In this document: in pieces, positions 37,361-51,300 of the stretch
How the letters are laid out: every line of letters begins with the position of its first letter
Numbering within the stretch: the first letter of the stretch is position 1
Source of the DNA: Tetrahymena thermophila SB210
Lineage: Eukaryota > Ciliophora > Oligohymenophorea > Hymenostomatida > Tetrahymenidae
Direction: 5' to 3'
DNA: 64,000 nt
NCBI RefSeq assembly: GCF_000189635.1
Contig: NW_002476495.1
Location: 407,084 to 471,083 of the forward strand
Translations under genes and position numbers: made by a program
Notes under the pieces: generated by a model
Databases searched by the model: none
Told to the model about the DNA's origin: nothing
What the model saw: only the letters and a program-made list of their open reading frames with translations

Positions 37361-39838
37361 TTGTTTTAACTTTGCGAAATTGTTAGAGAATAGCTAAAAG
37401 TTTTCAATAATACTTAATGCCTTTTCAAGATGATACTTCATTTATTCATTTTAAAGTTATTAGATATTATTTTTTAAGTAGAGTGCTGATATTTAAACTT
37501 CTTTATCTGCTAAATTTAATTGTAGATCAGCAACATCTCTCTCTTTTTATGATCATTATATTGAAAGGCTTTAAATATAAGAATCAAACTTTTAATCTTC
37601 AAAATTTGTTTTGGTTTGTAATATTTATTTTTGCTATTACTATTGTGGTTGAAATTAATGTGAGTTATTCAATTTACTAAAGATTTAATTAACTATTTTC
37701 CTTTTCTGAACCAGAAAACTTTCTTTTTTGATTTTATTATTATTAATGATTAGAATCTTCTGTTTTAGCTAATAATTATTCAAGTTTTTAACTTTATTTT
37801 GTATATTGACATCGTTTTATAATTATTTTATTAGAAAAGAATTTCTTATAATTCTTACTAGTGCCTATATATTTCTTAATCTATTAGCTCTTTTTATTAG
37901 AAATAATTTATTTCATTATTATTTGAAATGTTTAATTATATGATTTATTTTTCTACTTCATTTTGCTAACACTATTTCATGTTTTTAAAATATTCTTTGA
38001 TACTTTTTGCTACTTATCATATTATTGATGCGTTAGATTGTTTCTTAACTCTATTTCATTTAATCTTATTAGAAGTAGCACTAAGATGAATTAAAATCTA
38101 TCCCATTTATATTGTCTCTTGAAAAATGTTAGTGTGAGCTTTATTATTCATTTTAATTTTGATTTTGACTGTTTATATTCTAGATAGGAATATTTGTTTA
38201 AGGATTTGTTTTAAGTGCAAAAAAATTCTAATTTTCTACAATAGCCATCCTAGCATCGCTTAGGTTTGTAATTAAAACTTTTCCAGAAGAGCTGAATGTG
38301 TTATTGCTCCGTTCGTCGAGAGTTATTTTGATGTGGTGGAAGTTTGTGACAAAGAATTTAAAATTTATTCATTGATTTCATTTTTTTGAAGAGCTAATTT
38401 TTTAATTAAGCCTTAAAATGCACTATTCATTTAATTTAATTTGTCATTTAAATTTGAAAATTTGAATTCATTAGTATTATTATTCTGCTACTGTTGTTAT
38501 AAATAGATATTTTCTAAGCTAAATTTTTATCTGCATTGATTTATTTAGTTCCTTACTGAAATACTATTGCCATTTTTTTCATCACAATATAATTTATTCT
38601 CACTAAATTCTTAACTTTGTAGAATTAAAGGATTTTAAGTTGAGCATGTAGTATCAACACTCTTTTCTGAATTATTAGCAAGATACTTATTGGCTCTAGT
38701 TTACTGAGATTATTGTGAGCTATTATTTTATAACTAATTGATAGATACCTACTTAATTAATAATGGTAACTCATAAATTTTATCTTAATTTGTTTCTTTC
38801 AAGTTGCTCTAATTATTGATAGTTTAAACCTATTACTTTATATTTTTTAAATTAATAAAAATTTTTATTTAAAAATGTTTACTTGCTAACTAAAATTATT
38901 ATTGCTTTAACAAGAATGGTGTTAGTTAGATAGTGGTTTTTAACTCTATTTATTGATATTGATTGTTTCAGTATTGGTAACAAAATGAGAAAAGTAAAAA
39001 ATTAATCGCCAATCTGATAAGAAAAAGTTTCATAATTTGCAGAGCATTGAGCAGTTGATTGTGGAGTTAAAAATCTAACATTTCCTGTATTTAATACTAA
39101 AATTATCTATTTTATTCAAAACTCTCATCTTAAGCCAATTGCATTAGAAATATTAGAGAATTTACAATCGGAGCATTTTTAGATCAGTACAGGTAAAAAC
39201 CTCTCTGCCACACTATTTTTTCGCCTTCCAAGTATTTTCCTTGGAGGGCTACTTTTTAGACTTTTTTAAAAACAATTTTTAACAAATTTTTAATAAGTTT
39301 TAGAAATACAATATATTTTTGTTAAAAAAGTCTAAAAAGTAGCCCTCCAAGGAAAATACTTGGAAGGCGAAAAAATAGTGTGGCAGAGAGGTTTTTACCT
39401 GTACTGATCTAAAAATGCTCCGATTGTAAATTCTCTAATATTTAATTCACTTTACTTTATTTCTTAATCAAAATAATTAGGGGCTTTATCAGAAATAAAA
39501 TAAGATATCTATTATTTATTTACTTACTTTAAACTTTATTAAAAATTTTCAAAAAAAATTATTTTTTTCGCTTATAAGATTAAATTGATGTTAATTTAGA
39601 TTTGCTTCACTTTCACTTTAATTTATATCTTATGTACTTTGTTTATATCCTCTAATATTTAGTTATTCTTAATAAATGTTTTTGCTTTATTCTTTAAAAT
39701 ATAAAAAAACTAAGAAGAGTTTTCATTCAAAAAAATAGGTGTTTTCACTAATTAAAATTAAAATTTTTGCTATGAAATTGATGTTAAAGCATTTTTATCA
39801 GATGTGGTAGATTATTAGGAAATTTTAATGATAGCCAT
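37361..39838 (-). pseudogene. C3: longer copy of the coiled-coil gene, broken and transposon-split
   Basis: Homologous to C4 at both ends but with about 0.8-0.9 kb extra coding-like sequence in the middle (about 37860-38890), including KLNQMNSAFQGLIKKLALQK, TNLSDARMAIVENQNFFAL and INYFQQKELIDQEIYRHQ. Lesions: a 286-bp inverted-repeat element inserted at 39153-39438; loss of the SFKE-repeat block at about 39705; and several frame changes between about 37830 and 38400. The codon that is the TGA stop in C2 and C4 is TTA here, so the coiled coil reads on. This copy may keep the ancestral middle that C2 and C4 lost. Confidence 0.5.
39153..39438. mobile_element. 286-bp foldback/MITE-like element
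   Basis: Two 117-bp arms (39153-39269 and 39322-39438) are perfect reverse complements around a 52-bp spacer. Ends read TTAGAGAATTTAC...GTAAATTCTCTAA. The uninterrupted site in C2 and C4 is AGAAATATTTAATTCAC, so the insertion duplicated TA; because the target is palindromic, ATAT or AATATT also fit. No coding capacity. The arms contain an inner palindrome, CCAAGTATTTTCCTTGG. Perfect arms and absence from the two sister copies point to a recent insertion. Confidence 0.85.
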
Positions 39839-40039
39839 TTAAATTTATGCTTCATTATTAGTTAAGGATAGTTAAGATTAAAACGAAGATACAAGAATTA
39901 AAATTGGATAGATAATTGTTGCTATCAGTGGATCTTTAATAGCATACTTTACTATTTTTAAGATCTCATAGTATCTATTTATTAATTAGTTAAATCACTA
40001 GTAATGTACATTCAAAATAAAAAGAGTAAATCTTAGGTA

Positions 40040-40676
40040 TACTTAAATCCTGTACATTTTTTGCAAGCTCAGCCATTAAATGCTTTAGGAATTTTAAATG
40101 AAAAAATAAAAACTTTTAATTAATTAAAAAATATTCTGGANNNNNNNNNNNNNNNNNNNNNNNNNNNNNNNNNNNNNNNNNNNNNNNNNNNNNNNNNNNN
40201 NNNNNNNNNNNNNNNNNNNNNNNNNNNNNNNNNNNNNNNNNNNNNNNNNNNNNNNNNNNNNNNNNNNNNNNNNNNNNNNNNNNNNNNNNNNNNNNNNNNN
40301 NNNNNNNNNNNNNNNNNNNNNNNNNNNNNNNNNNNNNNNNNNNNNNNNNNNNNNNNNNNNNNNNNNNNNNNNNNNNNNNNNNNNNNNNNNNNNNNNNNNN
40401 NNNNNNNNNNNNNNNNNNNNNNNNNNNNNNNNNNNNNNNNNNNNNNNNNNNNNNNNNNNNNNNNNNNNNNNNNNNNNNNNNNNNNNNNNNNNNNNNNNNN
40501 NNNNNNNNNNNNNNNNNNNNNNNNNNNNNNNNNNNNNNNNNNNNNNNNNNNNNNNNNNNNNNNNNNNNNNNNNNNTTCCAGAATATTTTTTAATTAATTA
40601 AAAGTTTTTATTTTTTCATTTAAAATTCTTTAAGTGTAAATGGCTGGACTTGTAAAAAATGCGTAGGATTTAAGTA
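40040..40676. mobile_element. Inverted-repeat element enclosing the assembly gap
   Basis: 101 known bases on each side of the N run are near-perfect inverted repeats. Ends read TACTTAAATCC...GGATTTAAGTA. The site in a sister copy reads GGTATAACC, and here it is GGTA-element-TATAACC, a TA duplication as in Tc1/mariner-type elements. It is inserted in B3. The interior is unknown; the run of N is 435 bases, so the element is either a short MITE or a collapsed longer transposon. Confidence 0.8.
40141..40575. other. Assembly gap (435 N)
   Basis: Run of unknown bases lying exactly between the two inverted arms of the element. The strong hairpin is the probable cause. The length may be an estimate. 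Confidence 0.99.
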
Positions 40677-41524
40677 TATAACCAGCTATCTTAAAATCCT
40701 CACCTGTTTAACTTAACAAAAAAATGGATTAAAATATAATTAATAATAACAATCTGGATAAGAATTTAGAAAATAACGAAGAAATATAATCAATTAGTAT
40801 TATCTATCAAACTCCTAATGTGCTAGGCCAGCCACAAATTAATTCTTAAAAATAAATAAATTAGTAAATAAATAGAAGAAAAAGGAACTCTGTTTTTTCT
40901 TAAAGCATTTACAAGAGTAGTCGTAGTTTATAATCTACACGGCCAAGCAGAAAAACATCTAAAAAGTTGAACAATAATAATCTCAAACAAATATATATAA
41001 CATAAACTAAAAGATAGTACGAATAGAAAAAGAAAGTCAAAATATTATTTTGATTCTTAGTAGATCATATTTAATCCCGAAACAATGAAACTAATTAAAT
41101 TTAAAAAAATTCTAAATATTTGTCCTTTAAAGATTATAAATGAATTTTAAAATATTATAATAATAAATTGGTTCATTTTATCTTCTTTCATTTTAAAATA
41201 AATTAATAAAGAAGTGTCTTCATTATTTTAAGTTGACAAATTTTGTTTAATTATAGAAATATATATTTAATAAAGCTATCAAAAATCCATTTAAAAATAA
41301 ACATTCAGTAATACAAATTTTTATTAATTTAAATTTACTGAATCAATAATATATATGTTCGAATTATTTTTTGAAAGAGATTTTAAGTTAAAAATTATAA
41401 AATTAAAATGGTAAAAATTATTTTATACTTAAGTAATTTTAAAAAAATTACTTTAAATTGATTATATTAAAAATTTTGAGGATAGTACTTTATTGTTATT
41501 AGAGGTAGCTTTCTAGATATATTT

Positions 41525-42320
41525 TAGATAAAAGAAAAGAATAAAAAACATCAAAAATAATAATTAATCAACATTTGAAGTTATTTAAAAAACTCTGACG
41601 AAATAATTCAATAATCTTAACCTATATTTGAATTAAAAATAGTAATAATAGAAGATTGAAAGAATATTTTTTAGTTTTTTTAGATAAATCTCTATAATAG
41701 GAGTGTAAATTTAAATCCTAAATTTGAATATAAGAAGAAAACAATAAGAAACATCAAACATAATAATTAATCAACATTTGAAGTTATTTAAAAAACTCCC
41801 CACGAAATAATTCAATAATCTTTCCTCAAAACAAACCTCTTTTTGAATTAAAAATAGAATAATAGAAGGTTGAAAGAATATTTTTTAGTTTTTTTAGATT
41901 AATTTCAATATAGAAGTTTATATTTAAATACTAAATTTGAGATATAAGAATAAAAGAAAAGAATGAGAAACATCAAAAATAATAATCGATAAACATTTAT
42001 TTGAAGTAATTTAAAAAACTCTCCACGAAATAATTTAATAATCTTATCTCAAACCTATATTGAATTAAAAATAGTAAAAGAAAAGAATAAGAAACATCAA
42101 AAATAATAATCGATAAACATTTATTTGAAGTAATTTAAAAAACTCTCCACTAAATAACTCAGTAATCTTATCTCAAACCAAAATTGAATTAAAAATAGTA
42201 AAAGAAAAGAATAAGAAATATCAAAAATAATAATCGATAACCATTTGAAGTAATTTAAAAAACTCTCCACAAAATAATTCAATAATCTTAACCTATATTT
42301 GAATTAAAAATAGTAATAAT
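41525..42320. repeat. Upstream tandem repeats before A3 (about 5 units)
   Basis: Same 115-bp unit. Two adjacent units (about 41955-42195) share the longer variant TCGATAAACATTTATTTGAAG, showing local duplication. Confidence 0.8.
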
Positions 42321-42345
42321 ATAAGGTTTAAAAAATATCTATTGT

Positions 42346-45300
42346 ATGAGTAAATCATTCTTTACTTTGAATTTAACAGTCATAATCTTATTGTAATCAA
42401 TACAAAACTTAAATGCTTAAATATGTTAAGCATTTTCTAGGCAGCACCGTAAGATTAAATTAATATTTTATTTCATTATGATATAAATTTTAAAAAACAG
42501 AGCCTAAATTTTTTGAGAACTATGTTATTTCTGGTAGTTTGAAGTTGCCTAAAACTAATATACTTTTGATAAACACTGTATTCTATTAAAACGGTGTATA
42601 GTCTGATAGTATAGTATATTACAATGATATTTCTAGTGAAATTGATAATATTGTGAATGTGGTTAAGAGTAAATTTAAATAAATAGTTTATACTTTTTTA
42701 AAACAATTTTTATTTTATTAAAGCTACCTACGTTATATTACAATTGGAGTATGTACATGAAAGAAATCAAATTTTAATTGTAAATACATAATAGATAATA
42801 TATGTAGATCCTTATACTCTTGAACCTAAATAAACAATACCATTCAGTAATTTAGAAAGCATGCATTTAATGAAAGGATCTAGTTATTGTGTCTTAAAAG
42901 GTGCAACATATTTATTATATGTTGTTGACTTTGTAGAAGGAAAATTAATTCTATCTTTGAATGTTTTACCTTTTAATTCTGACTATGCTAATCATATTGC
43001 TTCTGCAAAGTTACTTTAGCTTTAAAATGGTTAGAATTTTATAGCAGTAATTGATTAGTATGGTGCTTACACTTGGTCAATTGATTTTAAAACTTTAGAA
43101 TTCTCATTCAATGGATATTATTCGCTAGATCGTATAACTAATTTTTTAAGTCTTTTAAAGTATAATAATTCACTCTATTTTATTTTATAGGTTATAATTA
43201 TAGCTTAATAGATTTCCACTAGAGTTATGATATTATATTTATAGCAGGAGCTAATCGTCAAATCAGTGCTTTCTAGATCATTAATTTATAAGCGAATTAG
43301 ATAAAATTAATCAAGACTGATTGTAGATTAAATATAATAATAATTTTCATTATAAATTTCTTAAAATTTTAAAAATAGATCTACCAAATGGTAAATAAGG
43401 AGATGATATAGTCAATTTAAGCTTTACAAATTCTTAAAATAATTAAGGCACTTTATACATAAGCAGCTATGATTTTTTTTATAGAATAAATTTAAATTTT
43501 GTCTATAATTAGAATACAAATACATTTGATTCTTTTAGCTTTGCTAATATCAATCAACCTTTTACTGTTTAACTACCAGGAAGTCCAACTAATGAATGGT
43601 ATTATTTAGAAGAAAATCAATAATTTTTAATGCCATACTACACTGGATTATTTGGATAATCAGCTCTATTTGTTTATTCATATAGTACAGACACTTAGCT
43701 CACTCGTTTTAGTAAAAATAAAATTTCAAAAATAAATTTATTTTAACCATTATACTATAAAATTAAGCTTTTATTTCTACAGGTTTTACAAAAATATTTA
43801 GTTTCTAACTCAATTAAGAAATATACTTTGTTGTTTCTACATTATTTGAAATTTAAGTCACTAAAGATTCTCCAAGTAACCTAAAATCTATCCTTACTTA
43901 TCCTCTTGTTTAGTCAATCAAAGCAAGATAAAATACATTTGTTTCTGTAAAAAACTGTAATACTTGTTATATTGCTATGCATGATGCTACATACTTAGCA
44001 TTTTATAAAGTAATGGACTCATCATTCACTCCTTAAGTAATTATTTCTTTCTTTCTATCTTAATCAAAAATATTAAAGTTATTATAAATATAAAAACAGG
44101 TATACGATTTAAGTTAAATAAATCTTAATACTGATTCTATAAGCTACAATATTGATCCCTACTAAGATATTAATCAAAATATTTGGGTTATTGTAGGAAT
44201 ACCTAATAAATAAAATAATGAAAATTTCTTATTTTATGCTTTAAGTATTACCTCTTAATAATAGTTTAAATTGCTCTCTGATAAAGTAGAGGAAAATAAT
44301 CAAAATACAAGTTATGCTCTCTATTCCTAAGAAGATTAAGAAATCGTTGGAATAGCAGTTAATGGAAGTATTTTTGTTTGGAATTCTATAGACCTTACAT
44401 TCAAATACTCAATAGGTAATATTACAATAAAATCAAACTTAAAATTCAAAATGAGAATTAATTTCATTTTAGATGGAAATAAACTAATGAAATATAAAAT
44501 CCTATCCCAACAATTTTAAAAGTTTTTTTTCATTAATTTAAAAAAAATTATAATAAATATTTTAAAAATTATTTTATTTATTTATTTAAAAAATTAATTT
44601 TAATAAAAAGTGTCCAATTTTTCTGGTTCAATAATTGGTTAATTATTTCATGCTGATGATAATAAATTTCTAATAATGGTTTGTGGTGATAACAATTTAA
44701 TTATCTATAATTTCTCTAAAAAAACATTTTAACAATTAATGAAACTATAGTCAAATCCATACTATTTAAATGTATTTAATAAAATTAATATGTTTGGAGT
44801 TGGAGATAATATGAGCGGAGATGTTTATTTATGTAATTTTAATACAGTTACTTAATAATTTGAATTATTTATACATTTCCAGTCTCCTTCTATAACAGAT
44901 GCTGGAAATAATATTCAGTATATAGAAAAGACTTAGGTTTTATTTATTTAGTATTACTATAGTAATACATTTTTCCCTATTGGATAATGTCTTTAAAATT
45001 TGCCTAGTTGTACTTAGAAATGCTAAATGTAGTTTTATTTTAATACTTCTGAAACTGCTGATACTAAAAGTCTATATGGGATAGGTTCTTTAGAATAGCC
45101 TTTTACATCTTCTTTGAGTATAATTTCATCTTTACTTTTAGTAAATCTCTAGATTAAAATAAATATTTTACCAAAGTATTTTTCTATTTAAAAATAGGTT
45201 AAGTAATATTTCGAAATTAATAAACGGATTTGAAATTCTAAACGTCAATATATTAGTGAGCAACTAAAATTAGATGGTATTTTACAATGAACTGTTAACT

Positions 45301-48300
45301 TTATAAGTTTTTGCATAAACAAATTTAACAGTTTAGAGCTGGAATAATAATCAATTAGCTTAAATTAATGTAAATTAGTTGCTCCAATTCTCGGGTCTCT
45401 TTATGCTTAACATTGATAATATACTTATTAATTTTATTATTAGTAGCTCCTAATAAAAGTGTGGGGTCTATTTCGATGGTATTATTTCAAGTGCTACTAT
45501 AGATAACATAAGTATATCTTCAACAGATGGTACATCTGATTGCTTCTTTCTTTAAATAAATAATTCTTTCTTGATTATTAAAAACATAAACATAAAAAAT
45601 TTAGATTTTTCAAATACATCAACTTTAATAACAATCGTTAATTCTTAATAGGTAATTTTTTAAACTGTTAATTAAAAATGAAATATTTTTATTATATTAA
45701 ATAGATTGCACTTTAAAATATTCTAATAGATAGCTGTAATATAAGTGAAAAATTCAGTATATTAACCTAAGAAAGCGATGTTAATGTTATTATTGATACT
45801 TTTATAATTTAAAATAATCTATGCGATATAAATTAAATTTACTATCCACAATTCTCTGGTTAGCTATTTGAAGCTGGTGAGTTCAATGTAGCTAATATGA
45901 CAATATCCAATAATCAGTTTTGTAATTTATAGATATTCTCAACTGTCAGCACAATCTAACAAAAAAATTAAACATTTTAGTTCTAGAATATAACTATGTA
46001 CAATAACTCATTTTATACAACACACAATTATCTCTTTTTTGATGCTATTTATTCAATAAATTCTCTTCCATAACACACTTTAAATATGAGTTATTTAAAT
46101 TTTACTGACAATTCATACTTTCCCTCTTCTTAAGTTTAATCAGATATCTACCTCGGAATTACTTAATTAGTTCTAACTGAAAAAATTTTGTCAGTTTTTA
46201 TAACTGAAGTTACAGTAAAAAACCAATAAGAAATAGCATTTTGTTCATTATCCTAATCTTCTCTAGTCTCAATTAGTAATATTTCTTGCTTAAATGACAA
46301 AAAATTTTTTGATAGTTTAGTCAATAGAGAGTATGGTGGATGTTTAATTTTCAATGAAATAAAAAAGATTAGCATAACTAATCTATAATCAAGCTATATA
46401 AAAGGAATAAATAATTCTATTTTGGCAATAATAAATTAAGCTTACACAAATTCAGTAATAAATTTATCAAAAGTTGTTATCACAAGTTCATATTTTGAAT
46501 AAAATTAAACTAACTCCTAAGCTAATCCAATTTTAATTACTTCCACTTATTCTTCTAATATAACAATTAGCAACTCAATTTTTAGCTAAAATAGATTAAA
46601 TGCAACTCCTGATACCTAAACTTATTCAACTTCTTCAATTCAGGTAATTAATCCATTAGGTTCTATATATTTAGATAATAACCAATATATTAATTCAGTA
46701 TCTAATAGTATCTTTAATTTTCAATATATAATTGGTCTTAATATAACTATGATTAATGCTAATTGCAAGCAATCTTCATTTAATATCACAGATAATGTAA
46801 CAACTTTAATATAATAAGGAGGTTGTTTAAGGGCTAAATCAAAAAATTTGTAGATTTTTTCTTCTAATTTTAGCCAATCCACAGCAAGCTAAGGCTCGTT
46901 TATTTACTTAGAGAGTCTAAGTTCAGAAACAAATATTTATATAGAAAAATCTTCATTTGTAGAAGGTTATGCTTAGAATGATGGTGGTGCATTATACATA
47001 AATTCGCAAAACTCAAATTTAAATTTTGTGTGTAATTCATCTACATTTAGTAATATCTATACACTTAGTTCTTCTTCTTCCTCGATTTCAATAATGTAAA
47101 TTATTTTAATTTAAGATAAAAATGGTAACTTTGTATAAATGCGCATCTGGCGTACCGTGCACTAGTGCGCGGAATCAAAAATTTAAAAAATGCATACTTA
47201 ATAAAAATATTTATTAACATAAAGTTATTACCATAAAAAAATGAAAATTAAATATAATTTAAAATTTTTTTTTAATCAATATTCAGATAATCAGAAAATT
47301 AGAATTTATTTAACTAAATTCTATTCTATGAAGGAGATTTAATCAATATTTTAGGCTAGACCAACTCATATTTTTTGAATACCTAAAATTCTAATGTTAC
47401 TCTTTTTAATATTCATAATAATAACTTTAACTAAACTTATCCTGATTATTTGAATAAAATAACAAATCTATCTGTCATCTAATCAGTGTCATTTTTCTAA
47501 CTTTAAAAATCTATGCTCTCAATTATTGATTGTGGATTTTAAAATTTAATAGTAAAAAATTTACAAAATACTTCCCCTCTTCTAATTAATGGTATTAATA
47601 CGAGTATTATGATTTAAAGATTAATAATTAAAGACTCTACGTTTTCCACATACTTAATTAGTGTCAATTAAGGATCTCTAACTATTGAAGATTCTTAATT
47701 TATAAATATAAATTAGATATCCTCAAAACGAGTATTACAATCCTAGAATCCTCTGATAAATTCAGGAGCACTTATATCATTATATTAATCTAAATTATAA
47801 ATATAATAATAAACAATATTTTAGAAAATAATTTGCATGCTATGCTTTGGCTCTATACTTTAGTTGAACTAAACACAATTTTTTATATCTGACTCTATGT
47901 TTTTAGAATCAAAAGTGATTAAAATAATTTAATATCATACAAGCTTTTATGTAATTTAAATATTTATTTAAAAATAGGCCAATAGCGGAGGTGCTATATC
48001 AGTTAATGGTTTGGTTTCTAATCTTAATTATATACAAAATACTCAAATAATTGGAAATACTGCCATATCAGATGGAGGAGCTATGTTTTTAAAAGCCTAA
48101 AATGATGATGTAATATCACTTTTTTAAAAAAATAATTTAAAATTTTTAATCACACTAAAAATAGGTTTTTACTTTAACTTTGTCTAATTGCTAATTTACT
48201 GACAATCAATCTTTAAATGGAAGTGGTGGGGCTTTATTTATTAGCTCAGAAAGTGAATCAACAGTACAGTAATAGATCAAAATTTAAAAAACAAATCTAT

Positions 48301-51300
48301 CAAATAACAAAGCAGTTATCGGAGGATGCATTAATAATCTAGGTATAAATCCAGTTATAGACTCTTAAAGCCTTATATTAAATAACTAGGCCACTCTTTA
48401 TGGAGATAATATCAATTCATATCCTGATCATTTAGGTTTGATCATGACTACAGATTTAAATAAATATTTCAATTAGTCAACTAATTCTTTAATTTTATCA
48501 AATTTTAAAAGTGGAGCATAAATTCCAGATATAATCTTTTAGCTAAAAGATTAAACAGCTTAACCAATATTTCCATTAGATGCTGATAAAATAATGATTT
48601 AAGCATAATTTAGCATCAAAACAAAAAATCTATCAAATTATTACATTAGAGGAAATTCTACAGCATTTGTTGATTTAAAATAAAAATAATTTGTTTTTTA
48701 AGGTATGTAATTAATAGGGATTCCAAATTCATAAGCAATAATTGAGTTCAAATCTGATGTTATAAAAACTTTAAATAAATAAACTAATTAATTTGAGTCT
48801 AACTATTCTTATGAATTAGAAGTTTATTTTAGAAGTTGTAATTATGGTGAAATTGAGAATTTTTACAATACATATACAGAATGTGTTGTCTGTGAATAAG
48901 ATAAATACTCTCTCGATACATAATAATGTTATTAATGTCCTTCTGGAGCAAAATGCAAAAATGGAATTATATATGTAAATTAAGGATTCTGGAGAAAAGA
49001 TGAAAGTAGTCCTCTTGTTATAGAATGTGTAAATAAGCCTTCAAACTGTATTGGAAATACTTATGGTAATTAAGCATGCTTAGAAGGTTACATAGGACCT
49101 CTATGTGAAGAATGTGATGTAAATACAATTTTTTAAATATTACTTAAACAATAAATTTAAAATTAATAAGATTCATGGAAGCTATTGGGGAGAAAGCTAT
49201 TCTAAAGTTGGATCTCATCAATGTGGGTAATGTAAAGAATTGAGTAATTTATTGTGGAAAGCAATCTTAATAGTAATCTGGACATTATTTTCAATTCGAC
49301 TTGCCATAAAAGGAGACTTAGAGGAATAAACAATAAATGCTTTTGAAGTAGCTCTGAAAAGACACTTATTAAAGAATAATCAAATCACTTCCTTAAAAGA
49401 GACTAAATATTAATCTAAATTAAATGTCAAATATGATAACCAAAAAGATAGAAAATCTCAAAATGGAGAAAAAGCTAGTGTTTATATTAAAGTATTCATA
49501 AACTATTTACAAATAATAGGATCAATTATTACTTTCAATATAAAATTAACTACAGGTAAAAAAAATTAAAATTTTTTAATTTTAAAATTATTAATTTATC
49601 AATCAAGATTATTTATTTATTTATTTATATAAACTAAATTTTTTAAGATGAAAATAATATTTATAATTTTATCAAACAAAAGATATATTTGATACTTCAT
49701 AGTATTTAGGAACACCTGTAAGATAATAAATGAATTCCGCTGAATGTATATTAAAGGATATATAAACAGATATACCAATGATATATCTTAAACTACTATT
49801 TACTCTAATGGTTCCAATTGGCTATTTAATGGTGTTTGTACTTAGTTTAATTTTATAAAGGGTATTTACAAATATACAAGTTCGTTATTATTCTATTTGT
49901 ACTGCTGCAATCTTTATATTTATTTTAGTTTAGCCTGATTTAGTTTCTCAAATGATAGCTCTTCTATCATGCAGGGTAATTGGAGATTCTAGTTATATAC
50001 TCTATAATATAACTTATGAATGCAACACTAGCCAATACTAGACCTATAGTTCTACCTTAGTAGCTCCTTGCTTATTAGTGTTTGCTTTTATTATACCTAT
50101 TGGACTTTTTTATATACTATACAGAAATAAAAATGACTTGCAAAACATTTAAGTATATAAGAAATATGGCTTTTTATACAGAGAATATAAAAGCCAAAAA
50201 TATTATTGGGAATCCGTGAAAATTTTAGAAAAAATGATAATCATTATAGTTCTTAATTTCTATTCCCAAGATATTAATGTTAAAGGAGTGCTAATTTTTA
50301 TAGTGGTTTCTCTCTATGGGATAGCATCTAGTGTTTTATAACCCTATCGTTTGAGTGGGTACAATACAGTTGATTTCTATCAAACAAACGTGTGTGCAGT
50401 TTCTGTATTACTTTGTTTATTCATTAGCAATAATCCCTTCAGTTATTACGTAATGGTTTCTATTATACTTATAATCACAATCAATGCTTGGTTTATTATT
50501 GTAATATTTAAAAGAGTTATTATAGGACTTATAATGTAATTTAAGAATGTTATCATTTCATTTTTTTAAAAATTTTCTTATACAAAGTTGCTTGCTCAAA
50601 AGTTTCAAAAATAAAAATTAAATCCGTAATTGAAAGCTAAAATAAAAAGAATTTTTTAAGAATTTTTAAATCTTAGTGAAGAGCAAAAGTATGATCTTTT
50701 ATTATCTGGCTTAAAGATATAAATAGGTATTAAAACTCTTGTTATTTGTTATATTTAATATATTTAATTTATAGGTAAAAATCATAAAAGACTATTTAAA
50801 GATTAGTAGATTAATTAAACTATTAAATAAAATAAACTAAATGACTTAGCTACCCAAAATCAACAAAAATTAAACTCTGAAAGAGATTACTTTTATAAAG
50901 ATAATATAAGTAGCCCAAATACTGTATCTACACGCATGATAAACTAATCACCTATTTTTTTATGTAATATTTTAATATTTTTTTTTAATCATTAAATTTT
51001 TAAATTAAATATTAATTAGAATTCGAAGAATTAAATTTAGTAAAGAATTAGAAAGATATTTAAAAAGATAAAGATGATAACACTAATAAATTAATAAAAC
51101 TAAAAAAAAAATACTTAGCTATTGAAAATTAACACAAATTAAACTCTGAATACGATTACATTGATAAAGATAATGAAAATAACCCAAATACTGTTTATAG
51201 CAGCTAGATAAACTAATCTCCTCTTTTTAAATGTAAAAAAAATAGTTTTTTTTAATCATTAAATTTTTTAATTAAATATTAGAATTTGAAGATTTAAATT

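Larger units (their letters stand above)
39819..41236 (+). pseudogene. B3: damaged C-terminal exon of gene B, split by an inverted-repeat element
   Basis: Aligns with B1, but about 10 bases are lost in the second membrane helix (ACTATTTTTAAGATCTC), shifting the frame. A 637-bp inverted-repeat element containing the N gap is inserted at 40040-40676. The usual terminal TGA is TTA here. It lies upstream of A3. Confidence 0.6.

Noticed and set aside
37417..37680. Plus-strand ORF of 87 aa (and the related one at 55529-55726)
   Set aside because: Antisense shadow of the gene C coiled coil; the minus-strand reading has the coherent heptad pattern and ends at a TGA in two copies.
42440..43395. Frameshifts in A3 near 43370 and 43735
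   Set aside because: The length differences fall inside short introns (GTAGATT...AAATAG and GTAAAAATAAAA...AATTAAG) that restore the frame in every copy.
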